A DNA stretch of 64,000 nt from Gerris lacustris (Eukaryota; Arthropoda; Insecta; Hemiptera; Gerridae). Made by a program: the position numbers and the translations under genes. Location of the stretch: NCBI GenBank assembly GCA_951217055.1, contig OX578286.1, positions 12,673,050 through 12,737,049 on the forward strand, given 5' to 3'. Positions 44,516 to 57,409 of the stretch are shown here, in pieces. The notes beneath the pieces were generated by a model. That model saw only the letters and a list, made by a program, of their open reading frames with translations. It had not been told where the DNA came from and made no database searches. Positions within the stretch are counted from its first letter, which is position 1. Each line of letters begins with the position of its first letter.

Positions 44516-45290
44516 TTGTATCATTAAAGCAAGCGTCTTACTATAAATATATATTGAATATAAGAAAAAGTTTACAGTTAAAGAGTATATGTTTGTTAAA
44601 GGATGTTGGGTTGAAATAGGACTGTTTTCTACCTACCCGGCCTATTAATTTAAAATATTATAAAATATATCTCTTCCCTACTCTAAAGCTTCTGCTTGAA
44701 ATTTTACATGCCTGTTGTTAATTGTACTTTAGACAATGTGTAAGAAGTTTTATTTAAGTCGTTACGTTAGAACGTAAGATATCGATAAAAACGTGTTTTC
44801 TTTATTATAAACGTTTAGGTCCGCTTTAATAAATTTAGCGATCTTTATCACTTCATAACAGTGTCGGTGTTCGTTTTACTAAAAAAAATATTTAAAAAAG
44901 TTGTTTGTCTCATTAAATAGATGAAGTTAGAATTTTTTCTTGGATTAAATACGCAGTATTATAATAATATACCTAATATATTGAAATAAGCGTCAGCACA
45001 GATTAATTTTTACTTATTTTAGCAAGACCGTGATTACATTTTCGATATTTACAAAACCAAGTGACAGTTTGACATATAACAAAAATAAACAAGTCAAGTA
45101 CCAGGCTTTCATAATAACATTTTTTCCCGTCTTTTTGAAGCTTAAGTTTACGCGAGCGTTGCGCGTGAACGCTTGGGCGAATAACGTTTTCCAACGAACT
45201 CAGCCTGGGCATTGGTAAAATGAACATGTGTACCAAACTTCAACTAACTCGGTGATCTTTTACTCAAGTTATCGTCATTGGTAGATTTCG
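44516..45290 (-). repeat. Rep-A element, copy 3 (reverse, with insertion)
   Basis: On the minus strand it reads TAACTTGAGTAAAAG, GTTGAAGTTTGGTACACATG, CGTTCACGCGCAACGCTCGC, then about 165 unrelated bases (about 44948-45112). It resumes with CTAACTTCATCTATTTAATG, TCTTACGTTCTAACGTAACG and a degenerate 3' end (TAAGACGCTTGCTTTAATGA). The 5' hairpin and TGTC block are missing. It is more diverged than copies 1 and 2. Confidence 0.65.
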
Positions 45291-45522
45291 TGATGGTTTT
45301 TGCGTGACGGTGATTTTGTGACGGTTATTTTGGTGGTTTTTTTTTATTCACTCCCGGGCTCCAGAACATGCCATAAGGTACTTCGTTCTAAAAACCAGAA
45401 AGGTTTCAGCGTTATATTTGTGTGAAAGGTTCCTTACGTTATTTGGTATGAATGTTCCTGGAAATAAATGTAAATGGTTGTTTTAAAAGTTGATTTTAGG
45501 TTTTGATTTTTGTAAGGGGTGG

Positions 45523-46431
<909 letters not shown>

Positions 46432-46553
46432 CAAAATAGTGCAAGTGTAATAAAACAACGTAAAATAAAGTAAGCAGAGAGTTCTGTTGTACTAGTAAAC
46501 AGAACTCTCTGCTCACTTTATTTTACGTTGTTTTATTACTTACACTATTTTGT
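46432..46553. other. Long hairpin, about 50-bp stem
   Basis: The left arm (about 46432-46489) and right arm (about 46497-46553) are near-perfect inverses, including ACAACGTAAAATAAAGT and GCAGAGAGTTCTGTT. The small loop contains the palindrome TACTAGTA. Confidence 0.85.
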
Positions 46554-46560
46554 TTCCTCT

Positions 46561-46657
46561 TTCTTATCACTGCGTCCAGAATTGATCTATTAATTCAGAT
46601 CAATTCTATATCAATTGATCTGTTAATCTTGATCAATTCTGGACCCAGTGATAAGAA
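46561..46657. other. Second long hairpin, 27-bp stem
   Basis: TTCTTATCACTGCGTCCAGA plus ATTGATC at 46561-46587 is inverted at 46631-46657 with one mismatch. The spacer itself has smaller inverted ATCAATTGAT-type motifs. Confidence 0.85.
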
Positions 46658-46682
46658 TACATGTATGACAAGAAAAAAAAAG

Positions 46683-46757
46683 AAATAACGTTATTTTAGT
46701 TATAATAAAATAACGTTATTTTAAAAATAACGTTATAATAAAATAACGTTATTATAG
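46683..46757. repeat. Cluster of AATAACGTTATT palindromes
   Basis: Four overlapping or adjacent AATAACGTTATT-type palindromes separated by TAATAAA or AAA. Confidence 0.8.
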
Positions 46758-47461
46758 ATATAAATAAAAAGTTTCTTTACATAAAAGCGTACATACTTTT
46801 TGTTTATCAATGCTCCTTTTTGCCTTTAGGTTCATCATTAGAGATAATTAAGATAGACTAAAAGTTTAGAGTTAAAATGTTGAACTTTAGTCAATATAAT
46901 ATCGGAGACACGTAAGATACGATTCTTGTTATGGTAAATAATACATTTCAATAATTTTATAGAACATATCTCTTTAACCAGTATGAAACAGTATTGGGGT
47001 ACCACTTCATAAATTAGTTCTGCTTGCTTTGTATAAGTAATTGTTAAATATATATTTGAGTACTTCTATTTAACTTTGATTGTATAATTAATAACTATAT
47101 GTTTACTTTATTAAATTATAATATGATTTGGTGCAAAAGTTAGAGAAAACATAATCTTACGAAATTTTAAACTCTGATTTTTTTACTGATATAATTAAAT
47201 TGATTTTTCTGTTAATCTAATACGTAGAATGAAATAGATACAGCAATAGAGAATCTTGTTGTTCTTTCCAATTGGTGTAATCTGATACTTTGTACATGTA
47301 TTCTCTGCTTGGAAATTGATTCCACCCATGAAATCCATCGGATTCTTTCTACCCTTATCAAAATACCTAACACTAGCACTTTCAAACGGAATCAGTTTAG
47401 GAGATATGATTAACGAATCCTTACAGTTTATATAGCTTAAGCTTTAAGGTTAAAGTCAATA
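46758..47461. other. AT-rich segment left of the satellite
   Basis: No gene or repeat recognised. Confidence 0.4.
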
Positions 47462-50400
47462 AGTATAGATATTTCAAAGTAGAAAGACCGTGTCAGAGAT
47501 TTCGTGATTTTCTACTTTCATAGCTAGATTAATGAAAGTCTAGATCATCCGGAAGAGACCGTGTCAGAGATTTTCTGAATCACTAGACGTCCACTGCCAG
47601 AGTCTCATAAGTTTAGATTTAGATCTTTCAAAGTAGAAGACCTTGTCAGAGAATTTGTGAATCACTAGGCTTCCACTGCCAGAGTCTCATAAGTTTAGAT
47701 TTAGATCTTTCAAAGTAGAAGACCTTGTCAGAGAATTTGTGAATCACTAGGCTTCCACTGCCAGCGTCTCATAAGTTTAGATTTTGATCTTTCAAAGTAG
47801 AAGACCTTGTCAGAGATTTTGTGAATCACTAGGCTTCCACTGCCAGAGTCTCATAAGTTTAGATTTTGATCTTTCAAAGTAGAAGACCTTGTCAGAGAAT
47901 TTGTGAATCACAAGGCTTCCACTGCCAGAGTCTCATAAGTTTAGATTTAGATCTTTCAAAGTAGAAGACCTTGTCAGAGATTTAGTGAATCACTAGGCTT
48001 CCACTGCCAGAGTCTCATAAGTTTAGATTTAGATCTTTCAAAGTAGAAGACCTTGTCAGAGATTTAGTGAATCACTAGGCTTCCACTGCCAGGGTCTCAT
48101 AAGTTTAGATTTAGATCTTTCAAAGTAGAAGACCTTGTCAGAGATTTAGTGAATCACTAGGCTTCCACTGCCAGAGTCTCATAAGTTTAGATTTAGATCT
48201 TTCAAAGTAGAAGACCTTGTCAGAGATTTAGTGAATCACTAGGCTTCCACTGCCAGGGTCTCATAAGTTTAGATTTAGATCTTTCAAAGTAGAAGACCTT
48301 GTCAGAGATTTAGTGAATCACTAGGCTTCCACTGCCAGAGTCTCATAAGTTTAGATTTAGATCTTTCAAAGTAGAAGACCTTGTCAGAGATTTAGTGAAT
48401 CACTAGGCTTCCACTGCCAGGGTCTCATAAGTTTAGATTTAGATCTTTCAAAGTAGAAGACCTTGTCAGAGATTTTGTGAATCACTAGGCTTCCACTGCC
48501 AGCGTCTCATAAGTTTAGATTTTGATCTTTCAAAGTAGAAGACCTTGTCAGAGATTTTGTGAATCACTAGGCTTCCACTGCCAGAGTCTCATAAGTTTAG
48601 ATTTAGATCTTTCAAAGTAAAAGACCTTGTCAGAGAATTTGTCAATCACTAGGTTTCCACTGCCAGAGTCTCATAAGTTTAGATTTTGATCTTTCAAAGT
48701 AAAAGACCTTGTCAGAGAATTTGTGAATCACTAGGTTTCCACTGCCAGAGTCTCATAAGTTTAGATTTAGATCTTTCAAAGTAAAAGACCTTGTCAGAGA
48801 ATTTGTCAATCACTAGGTTTCCACTGCCAGAGTCTCATAAGTTTAGATTTTGATCTTTCAAAGTAAAAGACCTTGTCAGAGAATTTGTCAATCACTAGGT
48901 TTCCACTGCCAGAGTCTCATAAGTTTAGATTTAGATCTTTCAAAGTAAAAGACCTTGTCAGAGAATTTGTCAATCACTAGGTTTCCACTGCCAGAGTCTC
49001 ATAAGTTTAGATTTAGATCTTTCAAAGTAAAAGACCTTGTCAGAGAATTTGTCAATCACTAGGTTTCCACTGCCAGAGTCTCATAAGTTTAGATTTAGAT
49101 CTTTCAAAGTAAAAGACCTTGTCAGAGAATTTGTCAATCACTAGGTTTCCACTGCCAGAGTCTCATAAGTTTAGATTTTGATCTTTCAAAGTAAAAGACC
49201 TTGTCAGAGAATTTGTCAATCACTAGGTTTCCACTGCCAGAGTCTCATAAGTTTAGATTTAGATCTTTCAAAGTAAAAGACCTTGTCAGAGAATTTGTCA
49301 ATCACTAGGTTTCCACTGCCAGAGTCTCATAAGTTTAGATTTAGATCTTTCAAAGTAAAAGACCTTGTCAGAGAATTTGTCAATCACTAGGTTTCCACTG
49401 CCAGAGTCTCATAAGTTTAGATTTAGATCTTTCAAAGTAAAAGACCTTGTCAGAGAATTTGTCAATCACTAGGTTTCCACTGCCAGAGTCTCATAAGTTT
49501 AGATTTTGATCTTTCAAAGTAAAAGACCTTGTCAGAGAATTTGTCAATCACTAGGTTTCCACTGCCAGAGTCTCATAAGTTTAGATTTAGATCTTTCAAA
49601 GTAAAAGACCTTGTCAGAGAATTTGTCAATCACTAGGTTTCCACTGCCAGAGTCTCATAAGTTTAGATTTTGATCTTTCAAAGTAAAAGACCTTGTCAGA
49701 GAATTTGTCAATCACTAGGTTTCCACTGCCAGAGTCTCATAAGTTTAGATTTAGATCTTTCTAAGTAGAAGACCTTGTCAGAGAATTTGTGAATCACTAG
49801 GTTTCCACTGCCAGAGCCTCATAAGTTTAGATTTAGATCTTTCAAAGTAGAAGACCTTGTCATAGATTTTGTGAATCACTAGGCTTCCACTGCCAGAGTC
49901 TCATAAGTTTACACCTTTCAAAGTAGAAGACCTTGTCAGAGATTTTGTGAATCACTAGACTTCCACTGCCAGAGTCTCATAAGTTTAGATTTAGATCTTT
50001 CAAAGTAGAAGACCTTGTCAGAGATTTTGTGAATCACTAGGTTTCCACTGCCAGAGCCTCATAAGTTTAGATTTAGATCTTTCAAAGTAGAAGACCTTGT
50101 CATAGATTTTGTGAATCACTAGGCTTCCACTGCCAGAGTCTCATAAGTTTACACCTTTCAAAGTAGAAGACCTTGTCAGAGATTTTGTGAATCACTAGAC
50201 TTCCACTGCCAGAGTCTCATAAGTTTAGATTTAGATCTTTCAAAGTAGAAGACCTTGTCAGAGATTTTGTGAATCACTAGGCTTCCACTGCCAGAGTCTC
50301 ATAAGTTTACACCTTTCAAAGTAGAAGACCTTGTCAGAGATTTTGTGAATCACTAGACTTCCACTGCCAGAGTCTCATAAGTTTAGATTTAGATCTTTCA

Positions 50401-52145
50401 AAGTAGAAGACCTTGTCAGAGATTTTGTGAATCACTAGACTTCCACTGCCAGAGTCTCATAAGTTTAGATTTAGATCTTTCAAAGTAGAAGACCTTGTCA
50501 GAGATTTTGTGAATCACTAGACTTCCACTGCCAGAGTCTCATAAGTTTAGATTTAGATCTTTCAAAGTAGAAGACCTTGTCAGAGATTTTGTGAATCACT
50601 AGACTTCCACTGCCAGAGTCTCATAAGTTTAGATTTAGATCTTTCAAAGTAGAAGACCTTGTCAGAGATTTTGTGAATCACTAGACTTCCACTGCCAGAG
50701 TCTCATAAGTTTAGATTTAGATCTTTCAAAGTAGAAGACCTTGTCAGAGATTTTGTGAATCACTAGGCTTCCACTGCCAGAGTCTCATAAGTTTACACCT
50801 TTCAAAGTAGAAGACCTTGTCAGAGATTTTGTGAATCACTAGACTTCCACTGCCAGAGTCTCATAAGTTTAGATTTAGATCTTTCAAAGTAGAAGACCTT
50901 GTCAGAGATTTTGTGAATCACTAGACTTCCACTGCCAGAGTCTCATAAGTTTAGATTTAGATCTTTCAAAGTAGAAGACCTTGTCAGAGATTTTGTGAAT
51001 CACTAGGCTTCCACTGCCAGAGTCTCATAAGTTTACACCTTTCAAAGTAGAAGACCTTGTCAGAGATTTTGTGAATCACTAGACTTCCACTGCCAGAGTC
51101 TCATAAGTTTAGATTTAGATCTTTCAAAGTAGAAGACCTTGTCAGAGATTTTGTGAATCACTAGACTTCCACTGCCAGAGTCTCATAAGTTTAGATTTAG
51201 ATCTTTCAAAGTAGAAGACCTTGTCAGAGATTTTGTGAATCACTAGACTTCCACTGCCAGAGTCTCATAAGTTTAGATTTAGATCTTTCAAAGTAGAAGA
51301 CCTTGTCAGAGATTTTGTGAATCACTAGACTTCCACTGCCAGAGTCTCATAAGTTTAGATTTAGATCTTTCAAAGTAGAAGACCTTGTCAGAGATTTTGT
51401 GAATCACTAGACTTCCACTGCCAGAGTCTCATAAGTTTAGATTTAGATCTTTCAAAGTAGAAGACCTTGTCAGAGATTTTGTGAATCACTAGACTTCCAC
51501 TGCCAGAGTCTCATAAGTTTACACCTTTCAAAGTAGAAGACCTTGTCAGAGATTTTGTGAATCACTAGACTTCCACTGCCAGAGTCTCATAAGTTTAGAT
51601 TTAGATCTTTCAAAGTAGAAGACCTTGTCAGAGATTTTGTGAATCACTAGACTTCCACTGCCAGAGTCTCATAAGTTTAGATTTAGATCTTTCAAAGTAG
51701 AAGACCTTGTCAGAGATTTTGTGAATCACTAGACTTCCACTGCCAGAGTCTCATAAGTTTAGATTCAGATCTTTCAAAGTAAAAGACCTTGTCAGAGAAT
51801 TTGTGAATCACTAGGCTTCCACTGCCAGTTTATTTAAGTCTAGACCTTCCAGGGGAAACCATGCCAGAGAATTTGGGAATCGTAAGCCTTTCACTGCCAT
51901 AGCTTAATAAGTTTAGATCTTCCAAAGTAGGAGACCGTGTCAGAGATTTTGTAATTTTCTAGACTTTCATGACAAGAGTAATGTAAGTTTATATCATCCG
52001 GAAGAGACCTTGTCAAAGATTTTGTGAATTATCAGTCATCGGGCTTCTACTGCCAAATCTTCTGAAGTAGGAGACCGTGTTAGTGATTTTCTGAATGGCT
52101 TCCACTGCTAGAGTTAGATAGGTTACAGTGTCAGAGATTTTGTAA
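47462..52145 (+). repeat. 82-bp satellite array (about 50 units) with diverged edges
   Basis: The consensus unit runs AGTCTCATAAGTTTAGATTT, AGATCTTTCAAAGTAGAAGA, CCTTGTCAGAGATTTTGTGA, ATCACTAGACTTCCACTGCC, AG. A common 76-bp variant replaces GATTTAGATC by CACC. Homogeneous blocks lie in order: GATTTAGTG units with alternating CAGAGTC/CAGGGTC (about 47930-48430), AAAAGACC...TTGTCAATC units (about 48600-49745), then GATTTTGTG...TAGACTTCC units (about 49900-51750). Edge units (47462-47600 and 51830-52145) are much more diverged. No frame stays open, so it is non-coding. Confidence 0.95.
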
Positions 52146-52224
52146 ACTTTATGAAGGAAGAAATGAACCCTTTTCAGGAATTATTATCTAGGAGTTAGTT
52201 CTGCGATCAGTTGTTAATAACTAC

Positions 52225-52620
52225 TTTTTAGGGTCCGTAGGCAAAACCAAGGACCCTTATATTTTCCTGCGTGTGTCTGTCCGTCCGTCCTCTCGCGTGC
52301 TCTCACGGCTACATCTTTTGTCCGATCACTTTCAAATTTGGCATGTATGTGTCTTGTACTTGCCCACATATTTTAAAAATATAGCGACTTAATAAAAAAT
52401 ATTTTTCAAAAAAATTAGGGTATAAAAACTTAAGGGTTAAAATTTTTTTATTTTTTTTCGACACCGTGAGGGGTATCATATGAAAGGGTACGTCGAGCTA
52501 ATTACAAAAATATATAATTCTTTGGTTATAACTTTGATAGGGCGAGCGTAGGCGAGTTTGAAGCGGGTTTGAAACGTGTCCCCCCCCCCCCCCCCCCCCT
52601 CTATCTCGCTTATGTGAAGT
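52225..52620 (+). repeat. Rep-E element with poly-C
   Basis: A 5' hairpin (GGGTCC at 52231, GGACCC at 52251) is followed by GTGTGTCTGTCCGTCCGTCC and the phrase CACTTTCAAATTTGGCATGT, then GGGTATCATATGAAAGGGTA. A C20 tract lies at 52580-52599. The opening resembles a repeat style I know from other insect genomes (a GGGTTCCGTA-type start), but I cannot name a catalogue entry. Confidence 0.6.
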
Positions 52621-53535
52621 GCAAAAAATCTGGAAAAATTCCTGAACATTCTTCGACCAAAAGTAAAGATACCACTTTTTGGAAATTCTGAAAAAAATAT
52701 TATTTATCTATATATAGTCTTTTCGATGTATTTATATGGTTGTAGTCCGGTTCAGTGGCAAAAAAATACTTTATCAGAGTGTGTTTTGATAATATTATTA
52801 GACCCTTAGAATGGTTCAAAGTAAGCTTTTTAGTATTTTAAAAAAAACACTGTTTATACACTTTACAGTTAAACACTATATAGTGTGGCCTACGGCCCCT
52901 CGCTGTGTGCTGACTAGCACACACTTGACCTGTTTATTTACTGTTAAGATCTTTATCTACTTTTAAATTTAAGAGAAAATAATTAAAACATCACATTAGA
53001 TAGAAGAAATGATATAACTTTAATCCATAAAATTATTGATTAAAATTTTTTAAATATAGAGTAAGCAACAAAACTATATAAATAAGTGAAGAAAAAGAAG
53101 AGATTTATTTAACTTTTCTTATGCTATGCTTAGGTTGGCAATAGGTAAGTGGCTAAAGTTGTAAAATAATATAGAGTGGTATAAAGTGGAACTAAATGTG
53201 CCATTCCATTAATGCTTAGGGTATTCAAAGTGGATTTGGCTAAGGCTCTATATAGGATTACGGCACACTATCTCAAGCAGACCCTATCCAATTCACCTAA
53301 ACATACACACCTCCCATTTACCTTGATATTAGTTAATGGTTGAATCAAGCTCTAAGTGCCATTATCATTTCAAATTTAAATATACCTATTCCTATACCTT
53401 ATACAAATTTAAATAATCCTACAATAAAAATTATTCTTATTATAAAGATAAAGATAATTTATTTACATTAAGTACAATTTAAATCAAATTATAATTATTA
53501 TAATTTACTACGGGAAACAGACAGTGAAAAATACA
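52621..53535. other. Unassigned AT-rich segment
   Basis: A small perfect hairpin (GTGTGCT/AGCACAC) lies near 52905-52922. Nothing else recognised. Confidence 0.4.
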
Positions 53536-53612
53536 CTCCCGCGCCGGGATTTGAACCACGGGTCTCCTGTATTTCTAGTACAGATGCTCTGGCCAACTAA
53601 GCTACGCAGGAG
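53536..53612 (-). pseudogene. tRNA-like sequence (tRNA-derived repeat head)
   Basis: On the minus strand the acceptor TCCTGCG pairs with CGCGGGA. Box A (TAGCTTAGTTGG) and box B (GGTTCAAATCC) are perfect. The anticodon stem CTGTA/TACAG closes a loop CTAGAAA, so the anticodon would be AGA (Ser). However, the T stem has two mismatches (CGTGG/CCCGG) and the long variable arm required of tRNA-Ser is absent. The same sequence with its 3' flank (GTGTATTTTTCACTGTCTG) recurs twice just downstream, so this is a dispersed tRNA-derived repeat or pseudogene, not a working tRNA gene. Confidence 0.65.
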
Positions 53613-53786
53613 AATGATTTTTAACTGCCGTAATCGATAACTAGTCCCGAATCCAAGCTTTGAATATTCATATACATTTAGACAGTCAATATTTATGACA
53701 TTAGAACTAAACCAAGAATTAACGCTTATAATTATAAAGTACTCAATTAGTACCTGTACCTTGTACAATCAATTCGAAATTCAATT

Positions 53787-54040
53787 TTTAAGTTTTTGGT
53801 AGTTTTCATACTACGGAAAGTTTAAATTTTAATTTAAATCAAATTATAATTATTATTTACTACGGGAAACAGACAGTGAAAAATACACTCCCGCGCCGGG
53901 ATTTATACAGGAGACCCGTGGTTCAAAACCCAGCGCGGGAGTGTATTTTTCACTGTCTGTTTCCCGTAGTAAATAATAATTACAATTTGATTTAAATTAT
54001 TTAAACTTTCCGTAGTATGAAAACTACCAAAAACTTAAAA
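53787..54040. repeat. Foldback duplicate of the tRNA-like repeat
   Basis: The left arm (53787-53904) and right arm (about 53928-54040) are inverted copies of the 3' flank found at 53460-53545: CTACGGGAAACAGACAGTGA, AAAATACACTCCCGCG. The arms meet head to head at the tRNA 3' half (ATACAGGAGACCCGTGG), where the left copy stops within box B and the right copy includes it. Confidence 0.8.
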
Positions 54041-54504
54041 TTAAGTACAATATAAATCGTCGTTTGGATAATATTGATTAAACATAAATGTTCATAATTC
54101 GTAAAACAATTCATCATAGATTTCTATTACTAATCATATTATTGCTTACAGGTAAGCAATTTTAAAATATTCATCATTTAATTTATTTATCTAAATAGTA
54201 CTAATGAGACACTACGAAACGATGATAATTAACACTTAAATAATTAAACAGACATATCAAAGTTTTATAATTTGGTGTTTTCATAAACAGGACAAAACAA
54301 ATTAAAAATAGAACAAATTTATAAATAAATAATTATTTTATAAAATCACTAATTTTGTATAAGGGACTAGACAGTAATAAATGTATACACTCTCTAACAA
54401 AAACATCATAATTGCTCTGTTCACATTTTTAATATTAGCAGGTAACTTGTTATAAAAATTATTCCGTTATAATGACTGCTTCTTTTTTAAAGTGGTTTTT
54501 AAAA
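54041..54504. other. AT-rich segment, no gene recognised
   Basis: No feature recognised. Confidence 0.4.
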
Positions 54505-55010
54505 CATGTCTGTCTGTCGTTTGTCTGTCTGTCGTCTTTCTGTCTATCTCTCTGTCGTCTTTCTGTCTATCTCTCTGTCGTCTGTCTGTGCAGACGCCTG
54601 GAGCCTAAACTACTGGGCCAATTTTGACGAAATTTGGCTTACATGTTCAGAAAAATCACAACCCGGGGCGAAATCGAGAAACGAATTTTAGCACCAAATT
54701 TGAGGGCGCTACACCCCAAAAAAACGTGAAAATAAATTATTTCTCGAAAACGTTTCCGACGATTTTGATTAAAAATGTATGTCGTTTTCGCGGAAAATCT
54801 AGTTCCTGAGGAATAAGTTTAAAACGCGGACGGAGAGAGCCTGGTTCGATTCCCCGCCCAGGAGATGTTATTTTTATGATAAATTTTGATGAAATGTTCA
54901 ATAATAATTAAATGTACTTACGAAAACTAATAAATGGAAAACACTGGGTCAAATAATTATGACCTCGTATATGAGAAAGTTTGTCTGAGTTGTCTTGGAC
55001 CGATTTTTTC
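54505..55010 (+). repeat. Rep-C element, forward copy
   Basis: An irregular TGTCTGTC/CGTCTTTCTG array, then CAGACGCCTGGAGCCTAAAC, the phrase CCAATTTTGACGAAATTTGG, TTCTCGAAAACG, box B (GGTTCGATTCC) and the end ATATGAGAAAGTTTGTCTGA then GGACCGATTTTTTC. It lacks the 5' hairpin part. Confidence 0.7.
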
Positions 55011-55821
55011 TGTATTAACTGAGTCTTTTTAGCTTAAGGAGAATTTACCCATAAAACTAAACCATATAACCTAGATTGAATGCTACCGTAGTAAATATTT
55101 TTCAATTGAGCTTCATTCAAGTAATCAGATAAATATTTAATCAGGTAATAATTACTATTTAATATTTTATTAATATTATTAACTTGATGGTCCCATTTTA
55201 AATTTTTTCTCAAGGCAAAGTCTTAACAGTTCAGCATTTTTACTTTCATTTAATTTACAACCCCCATAATAAAATGTCTAGTTACAATCTAAATTTTTCT
55301 TTTTGTAATAAAGTATTAAATATTCAGTCTTTTTGTTCATTTAATTTTTATTTTATTAATCCAAGTCTTTAATTGATTAATTGCATTGCATGTTGTCCTG
55401 AGTTAACTCCGGAAAAATTTCTTGCATACATTTTTCCTTTTCCTTTCTGCTGCTTTCTTTACTATTGCATTATTTATTATGATATTCTCCATTCTCCATA
55501 TTTTCCCATCTTTATTATAGATCATATTCATAAACCAAACAGCGCTTAAACATCAATAAATATTTATTAGGTCTCGTTTCTGTCTCATAGTTTATCTGTC
55601 CACATTTTATGTCGCTGTTAAAATCTGGATGGTTTGTCCAAGCTTAAATGGCTTAGTAACTACCAAATTACGTTATAAAATGTAATCCCATTAACTGAAT
55701 TTGTACGCCATTGCAATAAAATACGGCAATATAAAGAAAACCCAACATGAATAGACATTGAACTCAATAAATTAAAATGTTTAATTGTATAATTAACATG
55801 CAAATGCATACAAATATAAAA

Positions 55822-55858
<37 letters not shown>

Positions 55859-56300
55859 TATGCATAAAAAAAATTAATTATTATTTTTTTATCAAGACTC
55901 GAGTTTTATTATTTTTATTTTTCTAACTAAATGTTAATTTTCACTTTTTTTCTCTTTTTTTTTATTTAAACCAACATTATCATAAAATTTATGAGCATTG
56001 TTAAATGGTTGGTTTGTTGGCGAACACGATACGTTTAACATGTTAATATGATGACATTACACACGAAAACACTCTTTCCAACACACATGGCACACGAATG
56101 TTAAATTTATATATTTTTTTTTTGCATTTCTCTACTCACCCCCCTATTTTTTGTAAGCACTAAAAAACAATTAATTACAATAAGCACGAAATAAGGGAAG
56201 AATATGAGAAATAAATTCTAAGTATAAAAAAAATGTGTTTTTTTACTTAGATTTAATACTACATAAATCTAAAAAAAATAAATGTATTTAAAACAATAAT
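55011..56300. other. AT-rich segment with poly-A
   Basis: A poly-A run of 30 lies at 55827-55856. No gene recognised. Confidence 0.45.
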
Positions 56301-56707
<407 letters not shown>

Positions 56708-56747
56708 TTCTTGTTTCCTTGTATTGTTTAAATTTGTTGCTTAACGC

Positions 56748-57066
56748 TCCCCCTTTTGCGATATTTCAACCCCTCCTTGGGTCATTCTCAAGCTGACTGA
56801 CTAGAAGATTACACTACATTGAATTTTTTTAAGTCAAATTGAAAAAAAATTGTGAAACTTATTGAATCATCTGATTCTCGTCAAACTTTCTGCATTTAGA
56901 ATTTTTTTTTTTTTTTTATTTACTTAAAGATAGTGTGTACAATTTTATTTTTTTAAAATTGATTTTCAAAATTCAATTTAACTTAAAAAATTCACTGTGG
57001 TGTAATCTTCTAGTCAGCCAGCTTGAGAATGACCCAAGGAGGGGTCGAAATATCGCAAAAGGGAGT
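56748..57066. mobile_element. Short foldback element with PLE-type terminal hairpin (C)
   Basis: The inverted arms (56748-56845 and about 56965-57066) share CTCCCCCTTTTGCGATATTT-type ends and AGATTACAC. The outward-facing motif at 57022-57054 is CTTGAGAATGACCC, a short loop, GGGGTCGAAATATC. The left copy has TTGAAATATC in place of TCGAAATATC. There is no ORF. The plan (inverted 3' ends with a GAAA-palindrome hairpin) matches PLE-1 and PLE-2 in miniature. Confidence 0.6.
57022..57054 (+). ncRNA. Hammerhead-like hairpin, degenerate core (element C)
   Basis: Stem TGACCC/GGGTC-type, then GAAATATC: ATAT takes the place of ACGT or AGCT. The first box (TTGAGAA) departs from CUGAnGA at two positions, including the conserved G8, so catalysis is doubtful. 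Confidence 0.35.
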
Positions 57067-57249
57067 AAAAGTTTTAACTTTTGTATTGAAGTCCTTTATC
57101 GTTAAAGTTGAACACTGAACACTGATGTATAAATTCACAAAGCATATTTTAGGAATCAAGCATATTTAAAACTGATCAAAGTTAAAGAATATCTAAAAAG
57201 TAATTATTATGTAATTATTTTGTATAATAGATTTTTTTAAATGGTTTTA

Positions 57250-57293
57250 AGGTAAACCCTAAGGTAAACCCTATGGTAAACCCTAAGGTAAAT
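57250..57293 (+). repeat. Short tandem repeat (GGTAAACCCTAA-like, 4 units)
   Basis: AAGGTAAACCCT repeats about four times with one T variant. It is not the arthropod telomere repeat TTAGG. Confidence 0.7.
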
Positions 57294-57409
57294 AAATCAG
57301 GTGGCTTCTTTGTTTCTAATAACCTAATGAACGAAGCTTAAATAACACTAGCCAATAAAAACAAAGTTTGAATTATAAATTTTTGTACATGTATTTGTTT
57401 TAAAAAATG

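Noticed and set aside
47462..52145. CRISPR array
   Set aside because: The 82-bp units are contiguous, with no unique spacers, in eukaryotic DNA. This is a satellite.
53536..53612. Functional tRNA-Ser(AGA) gene
   Set aside because: It lacks the long variable arm, has two T-stem mismatches and belongs to a locally repeated unit.
57250..57293. Telomere-like repeat (CCCTAA)
   Set aside because: Only four GGTAAACCCTAA-like units. The pattern is neither TTAGG nor TTAGGG.
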